NCBI RefSeq assembly: GCF_000226115.1
Contig: NC_016458.1
Coordinates: 7,846,001-7,910,000, forward strand
Reading direction: 5' to 3'
Origin: Thermothielavioides terrestris NRRL 8126
Lineage: Eukaryota > Ascomycota > Sordariomycetes > Sordariales > Chaetomiaceae
DNA length: 64,000 bases
Shown here piece by piece: positions 36,930 through 47,185 of the stretch; the first letter of the stretch is position 1, and every line of letters starts with the position of its first letter. The position numbers and the translations under genes were made by a program. The notes below the pieces were generated by a model. The model ran no database searches, had not been told where the DNA came from, and saw only the letters and a program-made list of their open reading frames with translations.

Positions 36930-37925
36930 AGACGGGGCAGCGAAGGGAGGAGGGTCATCAGGGGGATAGCAATGCGGGTAACTCTTATGATCGGTCACTG
37001 CCAGCAAAGGGGGGAACTCTTGTCATGTTATTGACGTGAAAGAAACGGTGTAAAACACCCTGCTGGTTCTGCGTAATATTCCGTCTCTCATTTGCACTGC
37101 ATGCCTGCGCCGAGCCTCATTGACAAACTGTCCAGGTGCTGTGATTGGTGAGCACAAAATGTGTAAATTCGGGCCTGTGCCGCCAAAACTGGGTGTCGCC
37201 GGTGCGTCACTCACAACCCCCACCTCCGCCTACCCAAAGAGCCCTGGAGATTTCTGCCCCTCCAGCGCAGCCCGAACAACCGGCCAAGCAGCCCTGGAGT
37301 GCACCCAGTTAACGTTCAGTCGTCCATATCCGGCCTCCTGGAGCAAGTGGTCTGCCAACACCGCCTCCAGATTATGTCTCGTCGAAGCTGGCTCAAGTGG
37401 CATCCCCGATTTGAAAAGTACCTAGTCCCTCGGCTCCTGACCTGAGAGACGTGACGTGGGACCTAGGTGCATTCACCACCCTTGTGCTCCTGCGACAAAG
37501 AAAAGAAACCCCTACGTCCAACCTCGAGGTAACTACAGCATCCATACCCTCGAGATATAAGTCGGCCGGTTCGTTATCGCCTTGGGCTGTCCCGCACTAA
37601 AACCACCTCTCCACAGGGACCCCACAAGCCCTATCGATTGCCCAGGCACCGCTGACCTCCGCCTACTTCCGTACAGCTTTTTTGCTCCGTACCGGGGCAT
37701 CTTCGCCACGATCATCGAGCCATCCGGAGCTCCGGCCATTGTTCGCCGAGGGGAATATTATATCCACGCTCCTTCTCCTCCACATTGTGGGCCGGGCGCT
37801 GGATTTTGCACATTCTTTTGAGCGGACAAAAAAAAAGAAAGAGTGCGCGCACTGCACCACCCCGCCGGACATAAGGAAAAGACACAACCCGCGAAAACCG
37901 AAGCCACAGCACTACACCCCGCAAA
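36930..37925. promoter_or_regulatory. Intergenic region upstream of eIF5B
   Basis: About 1 kb between two plus-strand genes; should hold the 3' UTR of the DDB1-like gene and the eIF5B promoter and leader. No gene or clear motif found. Confidence 0.45.
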
Positions 37926-40900
37926 ATGGCGCCCAAGAAGAAGGGAGGCAAGAAGGGCGGCAACGATGACTGGGAGGCCGAGCTCGGCGAGAGCATCGCG
38001 CTGGCCAACGCCCCGCCCGCCGGCGCTGATACCCCCGCGGCCGCGGACGACGATGCGCCTGCCATGGGCGGCGGCGGCCTCATGAACTTGATGCGCAAGA
38101 ACAAGGAAAAGCGCAAGAAGAAGGGGCTGAGCGAAGACTGGGTCGACGGCGAGACCGCCGCCGAGCAGCAGCAGCCGGCCGAGCCAACCGCGCTGCCGGA
38201 CCTCGCGGCCAAGCAGCCCGAGGAGGCGAATCTGGAGGAGGAGTTTGCCCAGCTCGACAAGAAGGGCAAGGGCGGCAAGGGCAAGCAGCAGCAGAAGCCT
38301 CAGGCGGCTGCCGCAGCGGCGAAGGAGGACGAGGGGGAGGGCGTCGAGGTCGGGAGGGTGTTGACCAAGGCGGAGAAGGAGAGGCTCAAGAAGGAACGGG
38401 AGAAGCAACGGAAGAAGGAACAGGTAGGAAGCGGTTCTTGTGTGTAAAAGCGCCCCCAGCGGCAAAGCTAACGTTCTGCGTCACAGGCTGCCAAGAAGAA
38501 GGCTGCTGGCCCTGCCCAACAAGCCAAAGCCGAGCCCGCGAAGCCCGCCGCCGAGGAGGCCAAGCCCGAGACGCCTGCCGCCGCCCCTGCCGCCGCCCCT
38601 GCTGCCGCCCCTGCTGGCGGCAAGAAGAAGAAGCTCCCTGCCCACTTGCTCGCCATCCAGAAGCAACAGGAGGAGCTGCGGAGACGGCAGGAGGAAGAAG
38701 AGCGGTTGCGCGCAGAGGAGCAGGCCAGGATAGAGGAGGAAGAGCGCCGGGAAGCCGAGGAGCGCAAGCGAAAGGAGGAGGAGAAGGCCCGCAAGAAGCA
38801 GAAGGAGAAGGAGAAGATCGAGCAGCTCAAGCGCGAGGGCAAGTACCTCACCAAGGCCCAGAAGGAGGAGAAGGCCCGCAATGAGCGTAAGCTGCAGCAG
38901 ATGATTGCTGCGGGCATCAAGATCGGCGGTCTTGCGGAAGGCGAGGCGGAGAAGGAGAAGGAAAAGGAGAAGGAGAAGGAGAGGAAGAAGGCGGATGTGA
39001 GGAAACGGGGCGGCCGGTCAAAGGTAAGTGGAAAACCGGTGGCTATAGGCACTCTATTGGAGCTTGAAAGGCTGACTCCTCTCTGTGGCAGATCGATGAA
39101 GAGAAGGCCCTGGCAGAGGCGGCGGAGCGCGCGAGGTTGCAGGCCGAGGCGGCCGCGAAGGAGGCCGAGGAGAAGGCTCGCCTCGAGCGGGAGAAGGCCG
39201 AGGCTGAGGCTGCCGCCGCCGCCGCCAAGGCTGCTGCTGAAGACAGCGTGGACGAGGACTGGGAGGCGCTTGTCGAGTCGGAGAAGGAGGACGTCAAGGA
39301 GAGCTGGGACGCCGAGACCGAGGACGAAGCCGAGAAGGAGGAGCCGAAGAAGCCAGAAGCCAACGGCAAGGCCCAGCAGGCCCAGCAGGCCCAGCAGGCC
39401 CAGCAGGCCCAGCGGGCCCAGCGGGCCTTACCCTCTCGGCCGAAGCCGAAGGAGGAGGAGTCAGAATCAGAGGAGGAGTCGGAGGAGGAGTCGGAGGAGG
39501 AGGATAAGGCCACTCAAGCCCGGATCGCCGAGGCGCAGCGGAAGAAGGAGGCGGCCGAGCGCCGCGAGAAGGCCCACCAGGCTGCGCTGGCGGCTCGGTC
39601 AAAGGACAACCTGCGCTCGCCGATTTGCTGTATTCTTGGGCACGTCGATACCGGCAAGACCAAACTGCTCGACAAGATCCGGCAGACCAACGTACAGGAA
39701 GGCGAAGCCGGCGGTATCACTCAGCAGATCGGCGCCACCTACTTCCCCGTCGAGGCCATCCGCCAGAAGACGGCCGTGGTAAACCGCGACGGCTCGTTCG
39801 AATTCAAGGTTCCCGGCCTCCTCATCATCGATACGCCCGGCCACGAGTCGTTCTCCAACCTGCGATCTCGCGGTTCGTCGCTCTGCAACATCGCCATCCT
39901 GGTCGTCGATATCATGCACGGCCTCGAACAGCAGACGCTCGAGTCCCTGAGGCTGCTGCGTGACCGCAAGACGCCGTTCATCGTGGCGCTCAACAAGATC
40001 GACCGTCTGTACGGCTGGAAGAAGATCGACAACAACGGCTTCCAGGAGAGCTTGGCGCTGCAGAACAAGGCGGTGCAGAACGAGTTCAGGAACCGGCTCG
40101 ACAAGGTCAAGCTCGCCTTTGCCGAGCAGGGCTTCAACTCGGAGCTCTTCTACGAGAACAAGTCCATGGCCCGATACGTGTCGCTGGTGCCCACGTCGGC
40201 CCACACCGGCGAGGGTATCCCCGACATGCTGAAGCTGCTGGTCCAGCTCACGCAGGAGAGGATGGTCGGCTCGCTCATGTACCTCTCGGAGGTCCAGGCG
40301 ACGGTGCTCGAAGTCAAGGCCATTGAGGGTTTCGGCATGACCATCGACGTCATCCTGTCCAACGGCATCCTCCGAGAAGGCGACCGCATCATCCTCTGCG
40401 GCGTGGACGGCGTCATCAAGACAAATATCCGAGCGCTGCTTACCCCCGCACCGCTCAGAGAACTCCGTCTCAAGTCGCAGTACGTGCACAACAAGGAGGT
40501 CAAGGCCGCCCTGGGTGTCAAGATCAGCGCCCCCGGTCTCGAGGGTGCCATCGCCGGCTCCCGCCTGCTCGTGGTCGGCCCGGACGATGACGAGTCGGAT
40601 CTCGAGGACGAAGTCGAGTCCGATCTGGCCAGCCTGTTCAGCCGGGTCGAGAAGACAGGCCGCGGCGTCAGCGTGCAGGCGTCGACGCTCGGCTCGCTCG
40701 AGGCCCTGCTGGACTTCCTCAAGGAGTCCAAGATTCCCGTGGCCAACGTCGGCATCGGCCCGGTCTACAAGCGCGACGTCATGCAGTGCGGCATCATGCT
40801 GGAGAAGGCGCCCGACTTCGCCGTCATGCTCTGCTTCGACGTCAAGATCGACAAGGAGGCGCAGGCCTACGCCGACGAGCAGGGCATCAAGATCTTCACG

Positions 40901-41545
40901 GCCGACATCATCTACCACCTGTTCGACGCCTTCACGAAGCACATCCAGGAGCAGAACGAGAAGAAGAAGGAGGAGTCCAAGATGCTGGCCGTCTTCCCCT
41001 GCGTGCTCAACCCCGTGGCCGTCTTCAACAAAACCAACCCCATCGTCGTCGGCGTCGACGTCGTGGAGGGTTCCCTCCGCATCAACACGCCCATCGCCGC
41101 CGTCAAGACCAATCCGACGACGGGCGCCAAGGAGATCATCAACCTCGGTAGAGTGTATGTTTTCCCCTCCCTTTTTACTTCCCCTTCCCTTTTTTTTCCT
41201 TCCTCCCAAATCGAATCACGTCAACCCCTCCCTCCCTGGCAACCCCAGCCCAATCCAATCCAATAACTGACCAAAAAATTGCTCTGCCACCGTAGCGCCT
41301 CGATCGAGCGCGAGCACAAGCAGATACAGATGTGCAAGAAGGGCCAGCCGTCGGTGGCCATCAAGATCGAGGCGGCGGGCGGCCACCAGCCGGCCTACGG
41401 CCGCCAGCTCGAAGAGAAGGACACGCTCTACTCGCTCATCTCGCGCCCCAGCATCGACTGCCTCAAGCAGTTCTACCGCAACGACGTCACCAACGACGAG
41501 TGGGCCCTCATCATCAAGCTCAAGCCCGTGTTTGATATCCCTTAG
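37926..41545 (+). CDS. Translation initiation factor eIF5B (Fun12)
   Basis: Four exons (37926-38423, 38487-39023, 39092-41154, 41296-41545) encode 1115 residues. The first ~510 residues are a Lys/Glu-rich disordered region ([20 protein letters not shown] at the start) as in all eukaryotic eIF5B. The GTPase core follows with P-loop [12 protein letters not shown] (about residue 528), [13 protein letters not shown] (switch I), [20 protein letters not shown] (switch II) and [10 protein letters not shown]. Domains II-IV run to the C-terminal [16 protein letters not shown] and [14 protein letters not shown]. eIF5B promotes ribosomal subunit joining and checks initiator tRNA. A 9-nt minisatellite inside exon 3 makes an AQQ/AQR repeat. 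The last intron, 141 nt with a T-rich start, falls just after GRV, with GTATGT donor and CGTAG acceptor. Confidence 0.95.
39371..39424 (+). repeat. 9-nt minisatellite in eIF5B exon 3
   Basis: Six consecutive 9-nt units: four copies of GCCCAGCAG followed by two of GCCCAGCGG, adding an Ala-Gln-Gln/Arg repeat to the disordered N-terminal region. In frame, so copy-number change would be tolerated. Confidence 0.9.
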
Positions 41546-42745
41546 GCTAGCTAGCTGGCACGCATGCACGCATGCACATATGCACGCAGGTTTGGTAGAG
41601 GAGAGAGGGGGGAGGTTGGGGCGGCGCTGGGTGGGTAGGTAGGTGAGTGAGTGAGTGAGTGATGGGGTTTGGGGGAGTCATGGGTGGTTCAGGTATGTAG
41701 CGGGAAGGTGTAGGTAGTGTAGGGATTTACGGCTTGCCAGTTCTAGCGGAATTGGGTGGGGGGAAGGGTGAGTAGGGGATCATCCACAACGCAGTGAATT
41801 AAAATGTCGGGTTACCGGTTTGTTGGTCAGTTGGTCGAGAGCCGCTTTGCTGTGATGCTTGTTGAACGTGACTCGGTCGGTGTTGTAGTGCCATCTCATG
41901 CGAGTTACTTATGCGCTCTGATTTAGTGATTTGCCATGTCTTGACTCGTCTTCGAGCGTTTGAGTTACTGTCGGTGGTGTTATTTGTGGGCGTCTTTGTC
42001 CGCTTGTTGACATTTGTTCGCTGCGAGGCATGTTAGATGTAGGTATATACATACACGATGTACGAAGGTCGTACCGTTCAGAACCTACCCTTGTATCATC
42101 CAGTGCAGTCTGTATGAAAGGGAATGCGAAAGAATCAGAAGAAGAAGCAAAAGCGAAGAGAAGAGTAGATGGTTCTGAAACAACGACCGACCAGTCTCAT
42201 CATCTTGGCCGACAGCTCTTGCGTCAATCCCTCACCGGACTGATCCGTCTGCTGCTGCTGATGATGATTATGACGATGTTGATAGCTGGATGTCAACTAA
42301 CGATCTCTACAAACCCACATCTCAGTCACAGCGAGCACCATGCCCTGACGCATGATGCCAACTTCATGTGTTATGACGAGTCCTCTCTTCTTGCATCCCT
42401 TTATTTCCCCTCTTTACCTCCCACGTCACGTCTTGTCCTGTATTGTCGGTGTCCTGTCTCCTACGCCTGTCATCTTCTTTGGAGAAAAAAAGAAATGAAA
42501 AGAAAGCAAGAAAAAGAAAAGAAAAGGACCGGATGTGGAAAAACCTCATGCAGAAACGTGGTGTGTCAGACGCCCAGTACATGCGTTCGCTTCGTATTCC
42601 TATGAGAACCTTCTATCAAAAGACCACCCTGTAAAGGGCTTTTTCCGCCCCACCCCATCGCACATAACGGAAGAAGAAGAATACCCAGGAGACTGCGAGA
42701 GAGAGAGAGAGAGAGAAATATCGAGGGAAAAAGGCGCGAACCCCC
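41546..42745. other. Convergent intergenic region with microsatellites
   Basis: 1.2 kb between the 3' ends of eIF5B (+) and SSE1 (-). It contains a GCATGCAC-type repeat at about 41558-41590, a (GTGA)n tract at 41643-41662 and a (GA)n tract at 42697-42716. Open frames on both strands are short or Lys/Arg-rich and unsupported. Probably both 3' UTRs. Confidence 0.55.
42697..42716 (+). repeat. (GA)n microsatellite
   Basis: About ten uninterrupted GA units just beyond the SSE1 stop codon, likely in its 3' UTR. Confidence 0.85.
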
Positions 42746-45512
42746 TTACGGGTCACCCGCCTCTTCGACCTCGGCCTTGGGCGCGGCATCGGCATCCGTC
42801 ATCTCCTCGTCCTTGGACCCGCCGTTGGCGCCGTTGGCGCCGTTGGCCGCTTCTTGCGCGGCCTTCTCGGCCTCCTCGGCAGCCTTGCGCGCCTCCTCAG
42901 CCTTGCGCGCCTCCTCCTCGGCCGCCTTCTTGGCCGCCCGCTCCGCCTCCAGCTTGGCCTGTAGTGCCTGGCGCTCGGCCTCGACCTTTTCGAAGTGTCG
43001 CTGAACGACGGGGCCAGCCAGGGCGCGAATCTCGTCCATCTTGGCGATGTAGACGGCCTTGGTGGCATCGTCGCCCTCGTCGTAGAGCCAGTCCTGTTTG
43101 TTGCGGTTAGCTGTCTTGTGTTCCGGTGCCGTGGGAGTAAGTCAACCAGATAGGCGGAGCTTACCTCGGTGGCCGTGAGCTTCTCGCGAATCTTTTCTTT
43201 CTCCTCCTCGCTCGCGAACTCGGCGTACTGGTCGTCCAACTTGTTGCGGAGGTCGTAGATATACGTCTCGAGCTCGTTCTTCTTCTCTTCGGTGTCGGCC
43301 ACCAGCTTGTCCTCCATGACCATTGCAGCTTCCCTCTCTGCGGCGGCGTTTCTAACGGAGGGCTCCAGCGACTGGGTGGCGCTGACGATGGGCAGCTCGC
43401 CCTTCCGGACCTGCTTCTTCACCTTTCGGGTCTTCGGCTTCTCTTCCTTGGGGGCGTCCGTGTCCATGGCCTTTTGCGACGACTCAGATGTTAGCTCGTA
43501 TCTAGTATCATGCTCACCCGCCATCGCCTCGGACTCGCTGGACGCAGAAGACCCGGTCTTGCGACGTTTGCACACTCTTTGGGGCGCCTCTTCCGGCTTG
43601 CCAGCATCCACCTTCTGGGTGGTGGCGTCTCCAATTTGCATAAGAGTACTCACATCCGGATCCTTCTTGTCCCCGTTCTGCTTCTCATCCTCCTTGATCT
43701 CCTCCTCTACCTCCTGATCCTCGACGTAGTAGCCGCTCTCGACGTTCAGGACGCCGTGGATGTTGACGCGGGCCTTGAGCTTGCAGATCATGAAGTCCTC
43801 GGGCCCGCCGTCCGCCTTCACTCCCTTGACGGAGAAGCGGCCGATGAACGGGGAGACCTTGCCGGGCAGGGCCTCGGGCTCGGCGTACCTGGCCTCCAGG
43901 TCGAAGGGCTGCTTCCGGTAGAAGGTCAGAATCTTGGTCGAGGGCATCACATTGCCCTTGCCAAAGACGATGAGGCTGGTGTCCTCGTCGGGGATGTCGG
44001 CGTCCTTCTCCCAGGCGAACTCGATCGGGTAGCTGATGACGTCCTGGACGGCGAAGTCGCGGACCCTGAAAACAGGAGAGAGGATGGCGCAGCTGAAGGC
44101 GCAGCCGCGGGCGATGGCCTCGTCCTGGTTCAGGGTAAAGGAGAGCGTCTTGCCGAAGAAGGCCTGGATGCGGTCCTTGATGGCCGGGACACGGCTGCCG
44201 CCGCCAACGACCTCGACGATATCGATGTCCTCCTTGGCCAGCTTGGCCTCGGCGAGAGCCTGCTCCAGCGTGGCGTTGATGCGGTGGAGCAGGGGCTCGA
44301 CCATGGCCTCGAATTCCTGGCGCGTGATCATAGCACGCACGTCGATGTCGTTCATAAGCGACTCGATGTTCAGGGGCGCCTGCTGGTTGGCTGACAGCAC
44401 CTTCTTGAGCTTCTCGGCGGCGGCATAGACTCGGGTCAGCACCTTGGGGTTGCTGAAGATGTCGATCTTGTACTTGCCGTGGAACTCCTTGTGCAGGTGC
44501 TCCACGATGGCGCGGTCGAAGTCACGGCCGCCAAAGTGGCGATCGAAGGCGGTGCCCTTGACGGCCAGTTCGCCCTTCTTGAACTCGACAATGGAGCAGG
44601 TGTAGTCGCTGTAGCCGATGTCGACGAACGCGACGCGGCGCGGCTTCTCATCGGGCCCGGGCAGGTCCAGCTTGGTGATGCCGTAGCCGAGCGCGGCAGC
44701 GGTGGTGTCGTTGATGAGGCGGAGCAGCTTGAGGCCGGCAATCTCGGCGGCGTCGATGAGCGCGCGGCGTTGGGCATCGGTGAACCAGGGGGGCACGCTC
44801 ATGACGAGGTCCGACACGGGCAGCTTGAGCTCGTTGGCCGTGGTCTGCTTGATCTTGCTCAGGAACATGGCGGTGAGCTGTGTGGCGGTGAACTGCTCCT
44901 TCTTGCCGAGGTACGAGACCTCGGCACCGACCTGGCCGTTGATGTCGACCAGGGGCGCCGAGATGTACTTCTGCTCAATCTCGACATCGGGGTCCTTGAA
45001 AGAGCGCCCGAGGAGGCGCTTGAGGCAGCCGACGGTATTCTTGAGGTTCGAAATCTCTTGCGTCTTTGCGGCCTCGCCGAGGTAGCGGCACTTAGGGCCG
45101 AAGCCAACGAGGGACCTGGATGGGGAGAGAAGGTTAGGTGCGGGCTGGTGGGCGGCGCGGGGCCGGGCGAAGGAATGCTAACTTACGGAGTTGCTCTGTT
45201 GGAGACTTCATTGGCGATCTGAGCGACAGCAGTGTCAGTGCGAGGTTTCCCTGATTACTTGCGCCTCGTGCTTATCTCTTGCGCAGCAGCAGGTGCCGTG
45301 GGGTCCTCCGGGTTCTTAGGGTTCTGGACTTACCACATCGACTCCCCGATTCCTCGCGACGGCGATGACGGTGTTGAGGGACCCGAAATCGACGCCTGCA
45401 ACACAGACACACACACCAAGGTCAGCATTACTTCATATCCTTCCCGTCCTTGCTGGGGAGTGGCAGGTGGCGGGGCGGGCGGGGGACTCGCAAACGTACC
45501 GACGACACTCAT
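42746..45512 (-). CDS. SSE1: Hsp110-family chaperone / Hsp70 nucleotide exchange factor (Sse1)
   Basis: Seven exons on the minus strand in the preferred model (45512-45500, 45395-45334, 45218-45187, 45115-43654, 43470-43165, 43093-42746 plus the intron at 43471-43653) give 740 residues; counting exons, six coding blocks. The Hsp70-type ATPase starts MSVVGVDFGSLNTVIAVARN and includes VSNRATPSLVGFGPK, LINDTTAAALGYGI and VEVVGGGSRVPAIKDRIQAF. Beta-sandwich and an extended acidic/alpha-helical C-terminus (KAMDTDAPKEEKPKTRKVKK; a Glu/Ala coiled coil) mark Hsp110/Sse1 rather than Hsp70. It exchanges nucleotide on cytosolic Hsp70 and holds unfolded clients. The 183-nt segment 43471-43653 is bounded by GTGAGT and AAAAG with a GCTAAC branch site, yet is open and in frame; if retained the protein would be 801 residues. 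The first three coding exons are 13, 62 and 32 nt. Confidence 0.92.
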
Positions 45513-45913
45513 GTTGGGCGGGAAGTGAGGGGCCTAGATCTAGCAGCAAGCCGAGTTCTCGTGTAAACAAAACCGTCCGTTCGATCCCCCCTCAGGGTTG
45601 GTGCGCTCACCAGTAGACTCGAGGTGCGACAATGTATGACGAGGTCGGGAGGGTCGTGGTCTGCGCAGATGCAACAATCTGGCAGTTGGGATATCGATTG
45701 CAGAAAATGGATTCTCAAAAGTCGACTTTCGCACGAAGCGGGCAGGGTTGGCTCGCAGGCAAGAGCAGAAAAAAATCGACCTTAGGTGCCCGACACCAGG
45801 AGCGGGCACTCTCAGAGGGGTGGGCTTCCCCTCCATGGGCCTTATGGGGCGCCTCTGCTGGCCCCGCACCAGGGCGTTCGGCGCCTAAGCCAAGAAACCT
45901 CAGAGAAGGCAGG

Positions 45914-45923
45914 AGAAGCTTCT
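45914..45923. promoter_or_regulatory. Candidate heat-shock element upstream of SSE1
   Basis: AGAAGCTTCT matches the palindromic nGAAnnTTCn two-unit heat-shock element and lies about 400 bp upstream of the SSE1 start, where HSF1 control would be expected for an Hsp110 gene. A functional element usually has three or more units; the flanking pentamers do not match, and a two-unit match is expected by chance roughly once in a few kilobases. Confidence 0.3.
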
Positions 45924-46492
45924 CGATTGGCTACGAATTTGGTAGTTGGGAGAGACATCAGCGCGGCCAGGCTGCCACTGCCCAAGGCAGCTCTTTTTGC
46001 CTTTTTTTGTTCTTCCGAGAGTGGCACGGGCTTTCACTGAGTGTACCAGCCTTTGAGTTCAAAGCTAGGTTGCCTTGATCGTATTTTCTCTCGAGTTCGG
46101 AGCCAATTTTACATCAAAGCGGTCGTTAAGATACACTACGTCAAACACAGTAACCTTAGTCAGCACTGATAACGCAGCCGACGAGCTTATCGCTTCTCTA
46201 CCCCAGCCGTAAATCTATCACCCCACCTCGACGGACAACACACCGCCAACCGCCCCGCCAAGTCGAGCCCCTCACACTCTCGGATGCTGCCATTCAGGTA
46301 CTGAAGTACCGAACGTCACCTTGTTGCCACTATCATCGTCCTGCCATCTACGAAGTGCGAGTACAAAAAATCGGCCGCCAGGAACTGCGCGTTTGGCTAC
46401 CCATTCTTAAGATTCCGGAATCCTCGAGGAATTACGAACTCACGGAAGGTACCTGTATTTCTCGAATGCGCTCTCTCTAATTGGCTAGGGGA

Positions 46493-46610
46493 CTTTTCGA
46501 AGGCAGCTGCCTTCACAAGGTTGGTTTCGAAGGCAGCTGCCTTCACAAGGTTGGTTTCGAAGGCAGCTGCCTTCACAAGGTTGGTTTCGAAGGCAGCTGG
46601 CTTCGAAAAG
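46493..46610. repeat. Tandem 30-bp palindromic repeats framed by inverted ends
   Basis: Three exact 30-bp units (46495-46524, 46525-46554, 46555-46584) and a partial fourth (from 46585). Each unit contains the perfect 16-bp palindrome GAAGGCAGCTGCCTTC. The array begins CTTTTCGAAG (46493-46502) and ends CTTCGAAAAG (46601-46610), exact reverse complements; extended inward to 22 bp the two ends match at 21 positions. The whole 118 bp can therefore fold on itself, and each unit can also form its own hairpin. It lies about 1 kb upstream of SSE1 and 580 bp beyond the chitin synthase stop. No coding capacity. It may be a tiny fold-back element or an expanded regulatory repeat. Confidence 0.9.
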
Positions 46611-47185
46611 AATTATCGACAGAGCGTCCGATTTTTTTTTAAAAAAATGCAACCGATTCATGAAGACTGTCTTGGCCAGGCGTTATGACGCATCTGGGGT
46701 CCAACAACCTGTGTCAGAACTTTTCGTTGCGTAGCGTAAAAGCTCCTTAGTTGTACCAAGGGATTGCTTGCTCCAAGGACGTCAATCTCTTTCGTGTTGG
46801 CAGTGTCTCGGCCGAACCGAGAGTCTTCTTGGAGCGAGCGGTATTAGAGCCTTGTTGGCGAGACAATGGGTGGCAGACGTGATCACGCAGTTTGCAAGTT
46901 CGTGGTGAATTCAGCTGGTGGTTGACAAAGACCTTTTTGACCAGACGAGCAAGGGGGAAACAAGCGAACTCCTCTAACTAACTGGGACGTAGAACTCTAC
47001 CTGGATTGTGGGAGGACAAATGTGCTTTGTGGGAATGCATTCGGTATACATACATACATCCACCTGCCCCCAAAAAGAAAAGCGTTCCCCCGGCATATGC
47101 TATCGGCTAGCCACCTCTAAACCATTTCAAGCAAATGCAATCAGACATGTAAAGCCCGCTCCCTCAACCTTGATAAATAAACATA

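Larger units (their letters stand above)
45513..47185. other. Intergenic region, SSE1 promoter and chitin synthase 3' flank
   Basis: About 1.7 kb between two minus-strand genes. Near SSE1 it should contain that gene's promoter, including a two-unit heat-shock-element match. The centre holds the 118-bp fold-back repeat array described separately, followed by a short T8/A7 tract at about 46632-46647. No coding region is supported. Confidence 0.55.

Noticed and set aside
39599..41209. Minus-strand open frame of 536 codons opposite eIF5B
   Set aside because: Antisense shadow of the conserved GTPase exon; no motif and amphipathic-random composition.
41643..41662. (GTGA)n tract considered as a CRISPR-like or structured array
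   Set aside because: A simple 4-nt microsatellite without spacers; CRISPR arrays are not expected in a fungus.
45565..45630. Possible tRNA suggested by GTTCGATCCC near 45573
   Set aside because: The flanking five bases on each side do not pair as a T-arm and no A box or acceptor stem was found.
46495..46584. 30-bp repeats considered as heat-shock elements for SSE1
   Set aside because: The GAA and TTC triplets are 13 nt apart from start to start, which does not fit the 5-bp phase of HSF sites.
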